51,043 nt of DNA, taken from NCBI GenBank assembly GCA_023662835.1, contig JAMPII010000010.1, forward strand, positions 1 through 51,043. The letters are read 5' to 3'. This document shows positions 43,280 through 51,043 of the stretch, one piece after another. A program made the position numbers and the translations under genes. The notes under the pieces were generated by a model that searched no databases, had not been told where the DNA came from, and saw nothing but the letters and a program-made list of their open reading frames with translations. The number at the start of each line of letters is the position of its first letter. Position 1 is the first letter of the stretch. Source of the DNA: Muribaculaceae bacterium. GTDB lineage: Bacteria > Bacteroidota > Bacteroidia > Bacteroidales > Muribaculaceae.

Positions 43280-43846
43280 TCATTCTATGCCCGACGTGCG
43301 AAACATTCGCTGGTAAAAGGCGCACTTTTTTTCAATAGCCAATGGGTAAGCACGGCTTGTCGATGGCATTCGCCAAATGTGAAGACTTTTGTCTGGCGTT
43401 GAAACCATTTCGCCCATTTTGGGCGGTTGCGTCCCAGTTAATTCAGCAATTATATTCGCTGCTTTCTCGCCAGTAGTGGCTATTGTAGTGCACATTGGCA
43501 TTTTATCAAGCAGCCTGCGTAAATCAACCGGCTCTATTATTTCAAGGAATTTGTCGGAAGCATTATTCTTTGTCCTCACTATCTTGTAACCGGTGTCGCT
43601 CAATGCAATACCCTTGTCGGTAAGCAGTTTTCTGATTTCGTTGAGTCGGAAATGCTTTTGTCCCCGATCGTAAAGCGCATATTTATCACCAAAAAAAATC
43701 AGCCCCATTATAAACCAGAAATCATTAGTCCTGTTCGGGTAATAGAACTCCATCGACCAACGTTTAGGCTGAGGCGGAAATGTTCCCATAATCAAAATTT
43801 TCGCATTGTCAGGCAAAAAAGGTTCAAACGGGTGGGTCTCAATCAT
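43280..43846 (-). CDS. Uracil-DNA-glycosylase-family protein
   Basis: A 188-residue protein of the UDG/MUG superfamily that likely excises uracil or mismatched bases. The N-terminal motif ILIMGTFPPQPKR resembles the GxNPG motif I of MUG-like glycosylases, and LHIWRMPSTSRAYP resembles motif II. A SDTGYKIVRTKNNASD segment lies in the middle. Catalytic residues cannot be assigned with certainty. It follows trkH by 13 bases and closes the prfA-to-trkH run; its role there is not obvious. Confidence 0.8.
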   Translation of the reverse strand: MIETHPFEPFLPDNAKILIMGTFPPQPKRWSMEFYYPNRTNDFWFIMGLIFFGDKYALYDRGQKHFRLNEIRKLLTDKGIALSDTGYKIVRTKNNASDKFLEIIEPVDLRRLLDKMPMCTTIATTGEKAANIIAELTGTQPPKMGEMVSTPDKSLHIWRMPSTSRAYPLAIEKKCAFYQRMFRTSGIE

Positions 43847-43859
43847 TTCAAAAATTCTC

Positions 43860-45392
43860 CTATTTTCTCCAGAATGCTGGCGTAAACAATATTAAAACAG
43901 TGAAAAGCTCCAATCGGCCGATGAGCATAAAAATCGATAGCACCCATTTTGCGATATCCGGCAAAACTTCAAATCCAAAACCGCCATAGCCGGTTATTCC
44001 CACACCAAGACCGACGTTGCTGACACACGAAAAAACGCTGAAAAAGGAATCAACCAAAGGGAGTCCGAATGCCGTGAGCATTATTCCGCCCAAAGCAATT
44101 ATGATTACATATATGCACAAAAAGGCTATTACACGGTTAACCGTTTCGGGCGACATCACCATTGAATTGATCCTGACCGAGCGAATTGAGTTAGGATGTA
44201 CTGAACGATAAAGCTCATTCGATGTGTTTTTTATCAAATACAACATCCTATCGATTTTAGCTCCGCCGCTGGTACTTCCGGCACATGCGCCGAAAAACAT
44301 CAATACGAACAACAGAGCCAGTACAAACGAGCCCCAACTCTCAAAATTATTAGCGGTTAATCCGGTTGAAGTAATTGTGGTAATAATCTGGAACAGAGGA
44401 TCGATTGTCACTGCTGATATGGAGTTCGCCTGACCGTTTGCCGCGATGGCGATGACAAAAGCAAAAAATGTAAGAGCTATGATGTTAACATAGGTGCGTA
44501 GTGTGTCATTTTTCATAAGCGTTTTTATACCTTCGCCATGACAGGCCTTATATATCAGGCTAAAATTTACACCACCTAAAAACATAAATATTGTTACAAC
44601 AATCTTTATATAATCAGAATCCCAGTGAGCTATTGAATTATTTTGTGTTGAGAATCCGCCTGTCGACATCGTTGAAAATGCATGACAGACACTGTCGAAA
44701 AGGTTTAGCGGTCCGATCCATAACAATAAGCACAGTACTAGCGACAGCAATGCGTAAACACCCCAAAGGCCTTTGGCTGTCTGAGATATGCGAGGGCGTA
44801 ATTTTTCATGCGTTATTCCGGTTACTTCTGCATTAAACATCTGCATACCTCCAGTTGAGTTCAACATCGGCAATACTGCCAAAGTGAAGAGAATTATCCC
44901 CATACCTCCAATCCATTGCGTCAGACAACGCCAAATATTTATACCATGCGACAACTTCTCCACATCGGGATAAACCGTAGCCCCTGTGGTTGTAAAACCC
45001 GACATAGTTTCAAAAAACGCATCAGTCATTGACAACGGGCATGAACAGAATATAAAAGGTAGCATTCCGAACAACGAGAAAACAATCCACACCATTGAGG
45101 TCAATAGAAACCCCTCACGTTTGCCCATTGCGGTATTATAAGTTCTAATACCGAACGTCATCAGCATTCCCGAAAATAGCGTTATAGCCGTTGTGATAAG
45201 AAAAGGAATCAAATCCGGCTCGTCGTAAATGACACACGTCAGCGTTGGAACCATCATAAAAACTGCTTCTATCATCAACAGCCAACCAAGCACACGCAAC
45301 AACATCGGGAAATTTATAAAAATGCGTCCAGAACCAAGCAAGCTTGTTCTGACTTCATCTTGATTATCAGCGTTTTTATTGAAGAAAGCCAT
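43860..45392 (-). CDS. trkH: Trk potassium uptake transporter, membrane subunit
   Basis: The channel-like membrane subunit of the Trk K+ uptake system. From ATG 45392 the protein has 510 residues and opens MAFFNKNADNQDEVRTSLLGSGRIF. Four MPM repeats with selectivity-filter segments are visible: TMSGFTTTGATV, FSTMSTGGFSTQN, TITSTGLTANNF and FSCVSNVGLGVG. The frame continues upstream to 45455, but that stretch overlaps trkA and does not look like a membrane protein start. It begins four bases after the trkA stop; the two proteins form one complex. Confidence 0.95.
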   Translation of the reverse strand: MAFFNKNADNQDEVRTSLLGSGRIFINFPMLLRVLGWLLMIEAVFMMVPTLTCVIYDEPDLIPFLITTAITLFSGMLMTFGIRTYNTAMGKREGFLLTSMVWIVFSLFGMLPFIFCSCPLSMTDAFFETMSGFTTTGATVYPDVEKLSHGINIWRCLTQWIGGMGIILFTLAVLPMLNSTGGMQMFNAEVTGITHEKLRPRISQTAKGLWGVYALLSLVLCLLLWIGPLNLFDSVCHAFSTMSTGGFSTQNNSIAHWDSDYIKIVVTIFMFLGGVNFSLIYKACHGEGIKTLMKNDTLRTYVNIIALTFFAFVIAIAANGQANSISAVTIDPLFQIITTITSTGLTANNFESWGSFVLALLFVLMFFGACAGSTSGGAKIDRMLYLIKNTSNELYRSVHPNSIRSVRINSMVMSPETVNRVIAFLCIYVIIIALGGIMLTAFGLPLVDSFFSVFSCVSNVGLGVGITGYGGFGFEVLPDIAKWVLSIFMLIGRLELFTVLILFTPAFWRK

Positions 45393-45396
45393 TGCG

Positions 45397-46731
45397 CTAC
45401 TTGAACAGTTTTTCAATTTTATGTAAAGCGCCGCCCAAACAGAAAACGACCACATGGTCGCCCGGCATCAATGTTGTATTACCGGTAACAAGCATTCCCT
45501 CACCGTCGCGAATCATTCCTGCTATGGTCATTCCGTAAGGTAAGTCGAGCGAACGAACAGGCCCACGCGTAACTTTACTTTTGGGCTTTATCTCGATTTC
45601 CGCAACTTCAGCATCGGCAAGAGCTAAACATTTCGACGAACCGGTGTCTGCATCAAGCAATAATTGAAAAATACTGCTAGAGGCTATCAATTTTTTGTTT
45701 ATGATTGTGCCGATGTTAAGGTTTTCTGCCTCTGAAATAAATTGCAAGTCTTCTACTTCTGCAATTGTTTTATTAACGCCCAACTCCTTAGCCGTCAGGC
45801 AAGTCAGTATATTAGTTTCAGAACTGTCCGACAATGCAATGAACGCATCCGTGTCGGCAATTCCTTCGTCGCGGAGCGTGTCGATATCTCGGGCATCGCC
45901 ATAAATTATTTCGCATTCGGGACAAGATTCAGGCAATAAGCGGCATTTCGACAAATCGCTTTCTATAAGTTTGATTTTGAACTCGTTTCCTGCCAACGCC
46001 GACAAACATAATGCGATTCTGCTACCACCCATAACCAACACCCGGCGTATGCGGTGTTGCTTTTTACCGCAAAGATCAATCAGTTCGTTTACAAACTCAT
46101 GAGTGGTGGCAAAATATAAAATATCGTTGGGTAGTATGCGGTCGTCGCCTCGAGGTATAATTGTTTCGTGGCGACGTTTTATTGCAGCGACATGGAAATT
46201 GTGTTCAACCATGGCAAACTCTTTCAGATGCATCCCAATTATCCGGGCGTTATCGCGCACTTTAACACCTACTATTATAAGTTTCCCATCATGAATCTCA
46301 AACCAGTGTCTCACCCAATTTCGGTGTAGAGCCGTGATTATCTCATGTGCTGCAAGATATTCCGGATACACTAGCGCATTAACTCCAAGACGGGTGAAAT
46401 AATCGCCGTTATCCTTATTCAGGAATTCATAATTGTCAATTCGAGCGAGTGTCTTCTTTGCACCAATGCTCTTTGCGATAGAACAAGCAAGTATGTTTTG
46501 TGTTTCATCGGGCGTGACTGCAATAAATAGATCACACTGACTTGTTCCGGCCCTTCTGAGGGTATCAAACGAAATGGGACGTCCTTTCACCGTCATCATG
46601 TTGTTGTCGGAATCCAATACAGCCAAGCGTTCTGAATTGCTGTCGATAAGCAACACATCTTGTTTCTCGCGCGACAATAGCCGTGCCAAGTGCGAACCTA
46701 CCTCACCTGCTCCCGCGATAACTATCTTCAT
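45397..46731 (-). CDS. trkA: Trk potassium uptake regulator, NAD-binding subunit
   Basis: Peripheral RCK-domain protein that gates TrkH in response to nucleotides. The 444-residue chain has two Rossmann/TrkA-N domains: the first starts MKIVIAGAGEVGSHLARLLSREKQDVLLIDSN, the second near residue 232 as RRVLVMGGSRIALCLSALAG, each followed by a TrkA-C domain (for example KPKSKVTRGPVRSLDLPYGMTIAGMIRDG near the end). Two RCK halves in one chain are the normal TrkA form. It lies one base after dxs and four before trkH. Confidence 0.95.
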   Translation of the reverse strand: MKIVIAGAGEVGSHLARLLSREKQDVLLIDSNSERLAVLDSDNNMMTVKGRPISFDTLRRAGTSQCDLFIAVTPDETQNILACSIAKSIGAKKTLARIDNYEFLNKDNGDYFTRLGVNALVYPEYLAAHEIITALHRNWVRHWFEIHDGKLIIVGVKVRDNARIIGMHLKEFAMVEHNFHVAAIKRRHETIIPRGDDRILPNDILYFATTHEFVNELIDLCGKKQHRIRRVLVMGGSRIALCLSALAGNEFKIKLIESDLSKCRLLPESCPECEIIYGDARDIDTLRDEGIADTDAFIALSDSSETNILTCLTAKELGVNKTIAEVEDLQFISEAENLNIGTIINKKLIASSSIFQLLLDADTGSSKCLALADAEVAEIEIKPKSKVTRGPVRSLDLPYGMTIAGMIRDGEGMLVTGNTTLMPGDHVVVFCLGGALHKIEKLFK

Positions 46732-46732
46732 A

Positions 46733-48685
46733 CTATTTCTGTTTGTTTGTGTAGTCCAGATAATAATTTTTCGGTTTCGATGCTTCCACTATTGCATTAC
46801 ATACGCTGTCAACATCCATTCCGCATATTTTGTGAAGTTCCGGAACTGTACCGTGAGCGATAAATTGATCAGGAACACCTATCGGTTTGACTATTCTTTT
46901 ATAGTCGTGTGCAGCCATCCATTCCATTACAGCCGTCCCAAGTCCGCCACGTTTGCAACCATCTTCAACAGTTAATACTACACAATTTTTTTTTGCTATT
47001 TCATGCAGCATATCTGAATCGAGAGGTTTAAGAAAAACCATATCGTAAAGTGCTGCTTTAACATTATACTCGTTACGTGCCTTTTCTACAGCTTTTTGAG
47101 CAACGTTTACCATTGTCCCGATAGCGACAACGGCAACGCGGTCGCCATCAATAAGTTTCTCACCCTTTCCAATCTCAACCTCATGCATTTCGTTTTCCCA
47201 TTCTAACAGTCGACCCGACCCTCGTGGATACCTAATTGAGAATGGATTAGTTGTCTGTTTCTGCGCTGTGAACATTAAATTCCTAAGCCAGTGCTCGTTT
47301 CGTGGTGCAGAAACAATCATATTAGGAATCGTACGCATATAAGCGAGGTCATAAACGCCATGGTGGGTTGCGCCATCCTCTCCAACTATGCCGGCACGGT
47401 CAATACAAAAAGTGACCGGCAGGCTTTGTATAGCAACATCATGGATAATATGATCATAGGCTCGCTGAAGAAATGCCGAATATATTGCTACATAAGGCAC
47501 TACACCGGCCTTTGCCAATCCTCCGGCGAATGTAACGGCATGTCCCTCCGATATACCAACATCAAACACTCGTTCAGGCATTGATTTTTGCATAATCCCC
47601 ACAGAGGTGCCCGACAGCATTGCAGCAGTGATAGCAACTATCTTTTCATTCTTTTGAGCCAACTCAACCAATGTATTTCCGAAGACATCCTGATACTTCA
47701 GCGGCAATTTTTCTTTTGATTGCTCGGCAAGCCTGTTTCCGCTTACAGGGTCAAATTTGCCAGGCGCGTGCCATAGTCCCGGATTTGCTTCAGCGGGCGC
47801 AAATCCTTTGCCTTTTCGTGTTTTTAAATGCAGAATGCGGGGTCCATCCATATCCTTTATATCAGACAAAACCCTCACTACCCGCTCAATATCATGGCCA
47901 TCGATAGGACCAAAATAGCGTATATTCAGTCCTTCAAATATATTTTGCTGGCGCGATATCAGCGACTTCATGCTGTTGTTAAAACGCATGATAAGACCTT
48001 TTTGCTTGTCACTTACCAGATGAATGCGTTTTAATAAATTAAATGTATTCAACCGAAACCGATTGTAGGCTTTCGTTGTAGTTAAATGTGCGAGATATTT
48101 GCTTAATGAACCTGTATTCCGATCGATCGACATATCATTGTCGTTCAATATAATAAGCAAATTATTCTTACTTGATGCCGCATTATTCAAGCCTTCAAAT
48201 GCCAAACCTCCGCTAATGGATGCGTCGCCTATTACAGCAACAACATTCCTGCGCGGATTGTCACCTTTTAGTTGAGAGGCCATTGCCATACCAAGTGCGG
48301 CAGAAATGGAATTTGAAGCATGCCCCGCAGTGAATGTATCATATTCACTTTCGTCCGGATTTGGGAAGCCACTGAGACCGTTCAGTTTGCGATTTGTATG
48401 AAATTTTTCGCGACGGCCTGTTATGATCTTATGAACATAGGCCTGATGGCCTACGTCCCAGACTATTCTATCGTATGGAGTGTTGAATACATAATGTAGT
48501 GCTACAGTAAGCTCGACTGCGCCCATACTGGAGGCGAAATGGCCCGGATTTGTCGACAATTGCTCAATAAGAAAGGCCCTGAGTTCAGAGCACAATTGTT
48601 CCAATTGAGCTGTATCGAGTTTGCGTAGATCGTCTGGAGAATCTATTGTATCGAGTATGGGATAACTTTTTGTTGATGTTGTCAT
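46733..48685 (-). CDS. dxs: 1-Deoxy-D-xylulose-5-phosphate synthase
   Basis: Condenses pyruvate and glyceraldehyde 3-phosphate with thiamine diphosphate to start the MEP pathway. From ATG 48685 the protein has 650 residues. Visible features: the HYVFNTPYDRIVWDVGHQAYVHK segment, AGHASNSISAALGMA, the TPP motif GDASISGGLAFEGLNNAA...NDNDMSI, then the transketolase-like pyrimidine domain (VGISEGHAVTFAGGLA, DRAGIVGEDGATHHGVYDL). A TTG at 48700 could add five residues, overlapping the small upstream gene. It lies five bases after that gene and one base before trkA. Confidence 0.96.
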   Translation of the reverse strand: MTTSTKSYPILDTIDSPDDLRKLDTAQLEQLCSELRAFLIEQLSTNPGHFASSMGAVELTVALHYVFNTPYDRIVWDVGHQAYVHKIITGRREKFHTNRKLNGLSGFPNPDESEYDTFTAGHASNSISAALGMAMASQLKGDNPRRNVVAVIGDASISGGLAFEGLNNAASSKNNLLIILNDNDMSIDRNTGSLSKYLAHLTTTKAYNRFRLNTFNLLKRIHLVSDKQKGLIMRFNNSMKSLISRQQNIFEGLNIRYFGPIDGHDIERVVRVLSDIKDMDGPRILHLKTRKGKGFAPAEANPGLWHAPGKFDPVSGNRLAEQSKEKLPLKYQDVFGNTLVELAQKNEKIVAITAAMLSGTSVGIMQKSMPERVFDVGISEGHAVTFAGGLAKAGVVPYVAIYSAFLQRAYDHIIHDVAIQSLPVTFCIDRAGIVGEDGATHHGVYDLAYMRTIPNMIVSAPRNEHWLRNLMFTAQKQTTNPFSIRYPRGSGRLLEWENEMHEVEIGKGEKLIDGDRVAVVAIGTMVNVAQKAVEKARNEYNVKAALYDMVFLKPLDSDMLHEIAKKNCVVLTVEDGCKRGGLGTAVMEWMAAHDYKRIVKPIGVPDQFIAHGTVPELHKICGMDVDSVCNAIVEASKPKNYYLDYTNKQK

Positions 48686-48690
48686 TTCAC

Positions 48691-48867
48691 TTACCGACAA
48701 TACTTTTTATACAAAGGAATAAAAACTATGCCTCCGGAAATTAATATTATCAGAACTGATGGTCCGTTTATGCCGCGCCCTTGTATAACAAACCAGCAGA
48801 GCACTAGCCAAAGTAATGCCACACATAGCAACCTGAATATTACATTTCCTGACATCTGAGGCTTCAT
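48691..48867 (-). CDS. Small membrane protein of 58 residues
   Basis: A short gene between pyrF and dxs: ATG at 48867, TAA at 48691. The product opens MKPQMSGNVIF and has two hydrophobic segments: residues about 10-28 (FRLLCVALLWLVLCWFVI) and about 37-52 (SVLIILISGGIVFIPL). It ends with a basic tail (YKKYCR). The tight placement (12 bases after pyrF, five before dxs) in an operon favours a real gene. The function is unknown; it may be a conserved Bacteroidales small membrane protein. Confidence 0.7.
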   Translation of the reverse strand: MKPQMSGNVIFRLLCVALLWLVLCWFVIQGRGINGPSVLIILISGGIVFIPLYKKYCR

Positions 48868-48879
48868 AGCCGGAGTTTT

Positions 48880-49710
48880 TTATATCACGCTATATTCTTT
48901 GAGCAGCACTGCCATTTGGTCGGCCAACTTCTTCGCTTCGGCTCCCGCAGCTTGGGCAAAATCAGAGCCGTTGGATGCATATATTATTCCTCGCGATGAG
49001 TTCACCAAAAGTCCGCACTCCTTGATCATACCATACTTAGCCACTTCTTCCAAGCTTCCGCCTTGAGCTCCCACGCCGGGAACAAGAAGAAAACTTTCGG
49101 GAGCTATTGCTCGGATATCTTCAAACATTTTTCCTTGCGTTGCTCCAACGACATACATCATCTCGTCGGTTGAAGCCCACTCTTGCGATGTAAGAATCAC
49201 GTTTTCAAACAAACGACGTCCATTCTCATCAGTAATCAACTGGAAATCATGGCTTCCTTTGTTCGATGTCAGTGCTAGCAAAACAACCCACTTGCCGGGA
49301 TAACCTAAAAACGGAGTTACGCTATCCTCGCCCATATAAGGTGCTACTGTAATTGCGTCAACCCCAAGATGTTCAAAGAAACTGCGTGCATACAATTGCG
49401 AAGTATTACCAATGTCGCCCCTTTTGGCATCTGCGATAATAAATTGCTCGGGATAATTCTTCTGGATGTAAGCAACTGTTTGTTCGAGAGCATCCCAACC
49501 GGCTGCGCCCAGACTTTCATAAAAAGCCATATTCGGTTTGTATGCAACGACATATGGGGCTGTTGCGTCAATAATGGCCTTATTAAAAGCTACGATAGGA
49601 TTGGTTTCAGAAAGCAAGTGCGCAGGTATTTTTTTTATATCGGTATCAAGACCGACACATAAAAATGATTTCTTTTGTTTTATATTTTCAACTAATTGAT
49701 TACGTGTCAT
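48880..49710 (-). CDS. pyrF: Orotidine 5'-phosphate decarboxylase (type 2)
   Basis: Makes UMP from OMP, the last step of pyrimidine synthesis. The 276-residue chain fits the longer type 2 PyrF form common in actinobacteria and Bacteroidetes. The N-terminal substrate site is [17 protein letters not shown], the catalytic Lys/Asp pair is in [18 protein letters not shown], and the phosphate site is [16 protein letters not shown]...[12 protein letters not shown]. It lies 35 bases after prfA and 12 before the small membrane protein gene. Confidence 0.96.
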   Translation of the reverse strand: MTRNQLVENIKQKKSFLCVGLDTDIKKIPAHLLSETNPIVAFNKAIIDATAPYVVAYKPNMAFYESLGAAGWDALEQTVAYIQKNYPEQFIIADAKRGDIGNTSQLYARSFFEHLGVDAITVAPYMGEDSVTPFLGYPGKWVVLLALTSNKGSHDFQLITDENGRRLFENVILTSQEWASTDEMMYVVGATQGKMFEDIRAIAPESFLLVPGVGAQGGSLEEVAKYGMIKECGLLVNSSRGIIYASNGSDFAQAAGAEAKKLADQMAVLLKEYSVI

Positions 49711-49745
49711 ATATGATTTATCAAAATTTGGTTATTGTAATAGTT

Positions 49746-50855
49746 TTATAATTCCGACTCCTTCAGTTTCTCAGCATTTTCGGCCACTATCAAATGGTCG
49801 ATGCAATCCTGGATATCACCGTCCATAAAAGCCGATAAATTGTATATTGTATAATTTATTCTGTGGTCTGTAATACGACCTTGTGGATAATTGTATGTAC
49901 GGATTTTTGCAGAGCGGTCGCCGGTCGACACCATTGTACGGCGTCGTGATGCAATATCGTCGATATACTTCTGATGCTCCTTGTCATAAATAAATGTACG
50001 CAGGCGACTTAATGCTCTTTCCTTATTTTTAGGTTGGTCGCGGGTTTCCGTACATTCTATTAATATCTCTTCTATTTCGCCGGTGATAGGGTTCTTCCAG
50101 TTATAACGAAGTCTGACGCCGGATTCAACTTTGTTTACATTCTGGCCCCCTGCGCCGGAACTACGAAATGTGTCCCATTTAATTTCACCTTCATTGATTT
50201 CAACATCGAATTCCTCTGCTTCCGGAAGAACGGCTACTGTAGCTGCCGAAGTATGAACGCGCCCTTGCGTCTCTGTAGCAGGCACTCGCTGAACACGATG
50301 AACACCACTTTCATATTTTAATATACCGTAAACTCCTTCTCCAGTCACAGAGAAAACAACTTCTTTAAAACCACCCGAGGAGCCTTCACTGAAACTTGTA
50401 ACTGCAACCGTCCAACCCTTCGATTCGCAATAGCGAGTATACATCTTGAAAAGGTCACCTGCAAATATAGCAGCCTCGTCGCCTCCGGTTCCGCCTCGAA
50501 TTTCCACAATTGCATTTTTGCTGTCTTCAGGGTCGGCAGGAATTAGTAGCAGTTTAATCTGTTCCTCCATTTGAGGTAACTGTTCCTGAGCAACATCAAT
50601 CTCCTCCTTGGCCATTGCCTTAAGCTCTGGATCGTTTTCTTCCGCCAAAACCTGCTTTGCCTCGTTCAAATTCGACAGCATATTGCGATAGTTACTGGTT
50701 GCCTGTGTAAGTTTTTCCAAATCCTTATATTCTTTCGTCAGTTTGACATAGCGTTTCATGTCGGCTATTACCGACGGGTCTGTTATAAGCGTACTAACCT
50801 CTTCGAAGCGTGATTCAATGCCGTCAAGCCGCGATAATAATGAATTTTCTCCCAT
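49746..50855 (-). CDS. prfA: Peptide chain release factor 1
   Basis: Ends translation at UAA and UAG codons. The 369-residue protein has the codon-recognition Pro-x-Thr segment RVPATETQGRVHTSAATV, the peptidyl-hydrolysis motif SGAGGQNVNKVESGVR and the GGTGGDEAAIFAGDL domain 2 segment, all expected of class I factors, with PAT marking RF1 rather than RF2. It heads the run prfA-pyrF-(small gene)-dxs-trkA-trkH. No consensus promoter is clear in the 135 bases before the end repeat. Confidence 0.97.
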   Translation of the reverse strand: MGENSLLSRLDGIESRFEEVSTLITDPSVIADMKRYVKLTKEYKDLEKLTQATSNYRNMLSNLNEAKQVLAEENDPELKAMAKEEIDVAQEQLPQMEEQIKLLLIPADPEDSKNAIVEIRGGTGGDEAAIFAGDLFKMYTRYCESKGWTVAVTSFSEGSSGGFKEVVFSVTGEGVYGILKYESGVHRVQRVPATETQGRVHTSAATVAVLPEAEEFDVEINEGEIKWDTFRSSGAGGQNVNKVESGVRLRYNWKNPITGEIEEILIECTETRDQPKNKERALSRLRTFIYDKEHQKYIDDIASRRRTMVSTGDRSAKIRTYNYPQGRITDHRINYTIYNLSAFMDGDIQDCIDHLIVAENAEKLKESEL

Positions 50856-50990
50856 TATTTTTTTTAGTTATAAGCAAGTTGGTCGCAAGAAGCCATTCTT
50901 GGCACCATACTTGCATTGTTTTTCGAATTTGCGAATTTACTAAATATTCGTCAAACTTCGCATTAAATCATTTTAAAATGAGTTTCGCTA

Positions 50991-51025
50991 AGGGCCCATA
51001 TCATAAATTTTCAGGGCCGCTGGGG
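50991..51025 (-). repeat. 35-bp dispersed repeat, right copy (inverted)
   Basis: The reverse complement of this segment matches 117-151 at 34 of 35 positions. It lies 135 bases upstream of prfA. The bases beyond it (GCGGCTCCGGGCGAG, 51026-51040) resemble but do not match the right arm of the palindrome at the other end, and the window ends there. Together with the left copy it bounds the contig. Confidence 0.85.
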
Positions 51026-51043
51026 CGGCTCCGGGCGAGTGAT

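Noticed and set aside
45393-45455. N-terminal extension of trkH to 45455
   Set aside because: It overlaps trkA, encodes no typical TrkH start, and ATG 45392 gives the normal length.
48686-48700. dxs start at TTG 48700
   Set aside because: It would overlap the small membrane protein gene; ATG 48685 is five bases after that gene and gives the usual length.
1-51043. Terminal inverted repeats of a 51-kb transposon or integrative element
   Set aside because: The matching sequence is only 35 bp, lies in a palindromic repeat, and the interior is core housekeeping genes with no transposase, integrase or relaxase. An assembly break at a dispersed repeat explains it better.

Overview
The window looks like a chromosomal contig from a gut Bacteroidales bacterium, most likely near Muribaculaceae/Porphyromonadaceae-type lineages (family level is inference). 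The evidence is the gene families: archaeal/eukaryal-type ProS, epimerase-type threonine dehydrogenase, a DUF4831 protein, an M49 lipoprotein peptidase with HECLGH, a short MenE, a type A T9SS-like C-terminal tail and a single-chain 1235-residue PurL. The promoters agree: several intergenic spaces carry the Bacteroidetes signature TTTG, 19-20 bases, TAnnTTTG. Coding density is high and almost everything is core metabolism or housekeeping. I see no phage, IS, CRISPR or defence locus.

Layout. 1-669: a large imperfect palindrome and a repeat also found inverted at the far right end, then a doubtful small ORF. 670-3125 (+): proS and a membrane-anchored glycosyltransferase. 9164-3122 (-): menB-menC-menE, a hypothetical, a PlsC-like acyltransferase, a nitrilase, then ThiS-like, ThiE-like and AlkD/HEAT-like genes. 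9432-15011 (+): umuD-umuC, a DAACS symporter, nnr and a DUF4831 protein. 17210-15016 (-): a sugar-kinase/RapZ fusion and a MurU-like nucleotidyltransferase. 18275-17316 (-) and 18462-19655 (+): divergent tdh and kbl for threonine breakdown. 29458-19727 (-): dxr-rseP-rlmI-DPP III, a secreted propeller-like protein, fabD and a glycerophosphodiesterase. 38434-29589 (-): purL, a PurF paralogue, etfB, etfA and a large acyl-CoA dehydrogenase. 39492-38653: a lipoprotein, then tRNA-Gln. 39960-41110 (+): recR and a GNAT protein. 42434-41102 (-): dedA and rpe. 42623-43189 (+): efp. 50855-43280 (-): prfA, pyrF, a 58-residue membrane protein, dxs, trkA, trkH and a uracil-DNA-glycosylase-like gene.

How the genes work together: menaquinone synthesis (menBCE), isoprenoid supply (dxs and dxr), purine synthesis (purL plus an odd PurF), threonine catabolism (tdh/kbl), electron transfer (EtfAB plus acyl-CoA dehydrogenase), potassium uptake (trkAH) and probable peptidoglycan amino-sugar salvage (kinase-RapZ fusion plus MurU-like).

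Most worth a second look: (1) the kinase-RapZ fusion beside a MurU-like gene; (2) a PurF paralogue that has lost its glutaminase residues but keeps the PRPP motif; (3) a ThiS-like protein without its C-terminal Gly-Gly next to a ThiE-like protein without its usual active-site motifs; (4) the palindromic dispersed repeat that bounds both ends; (5) a 58-residue membrane protein inside the dxs operon.
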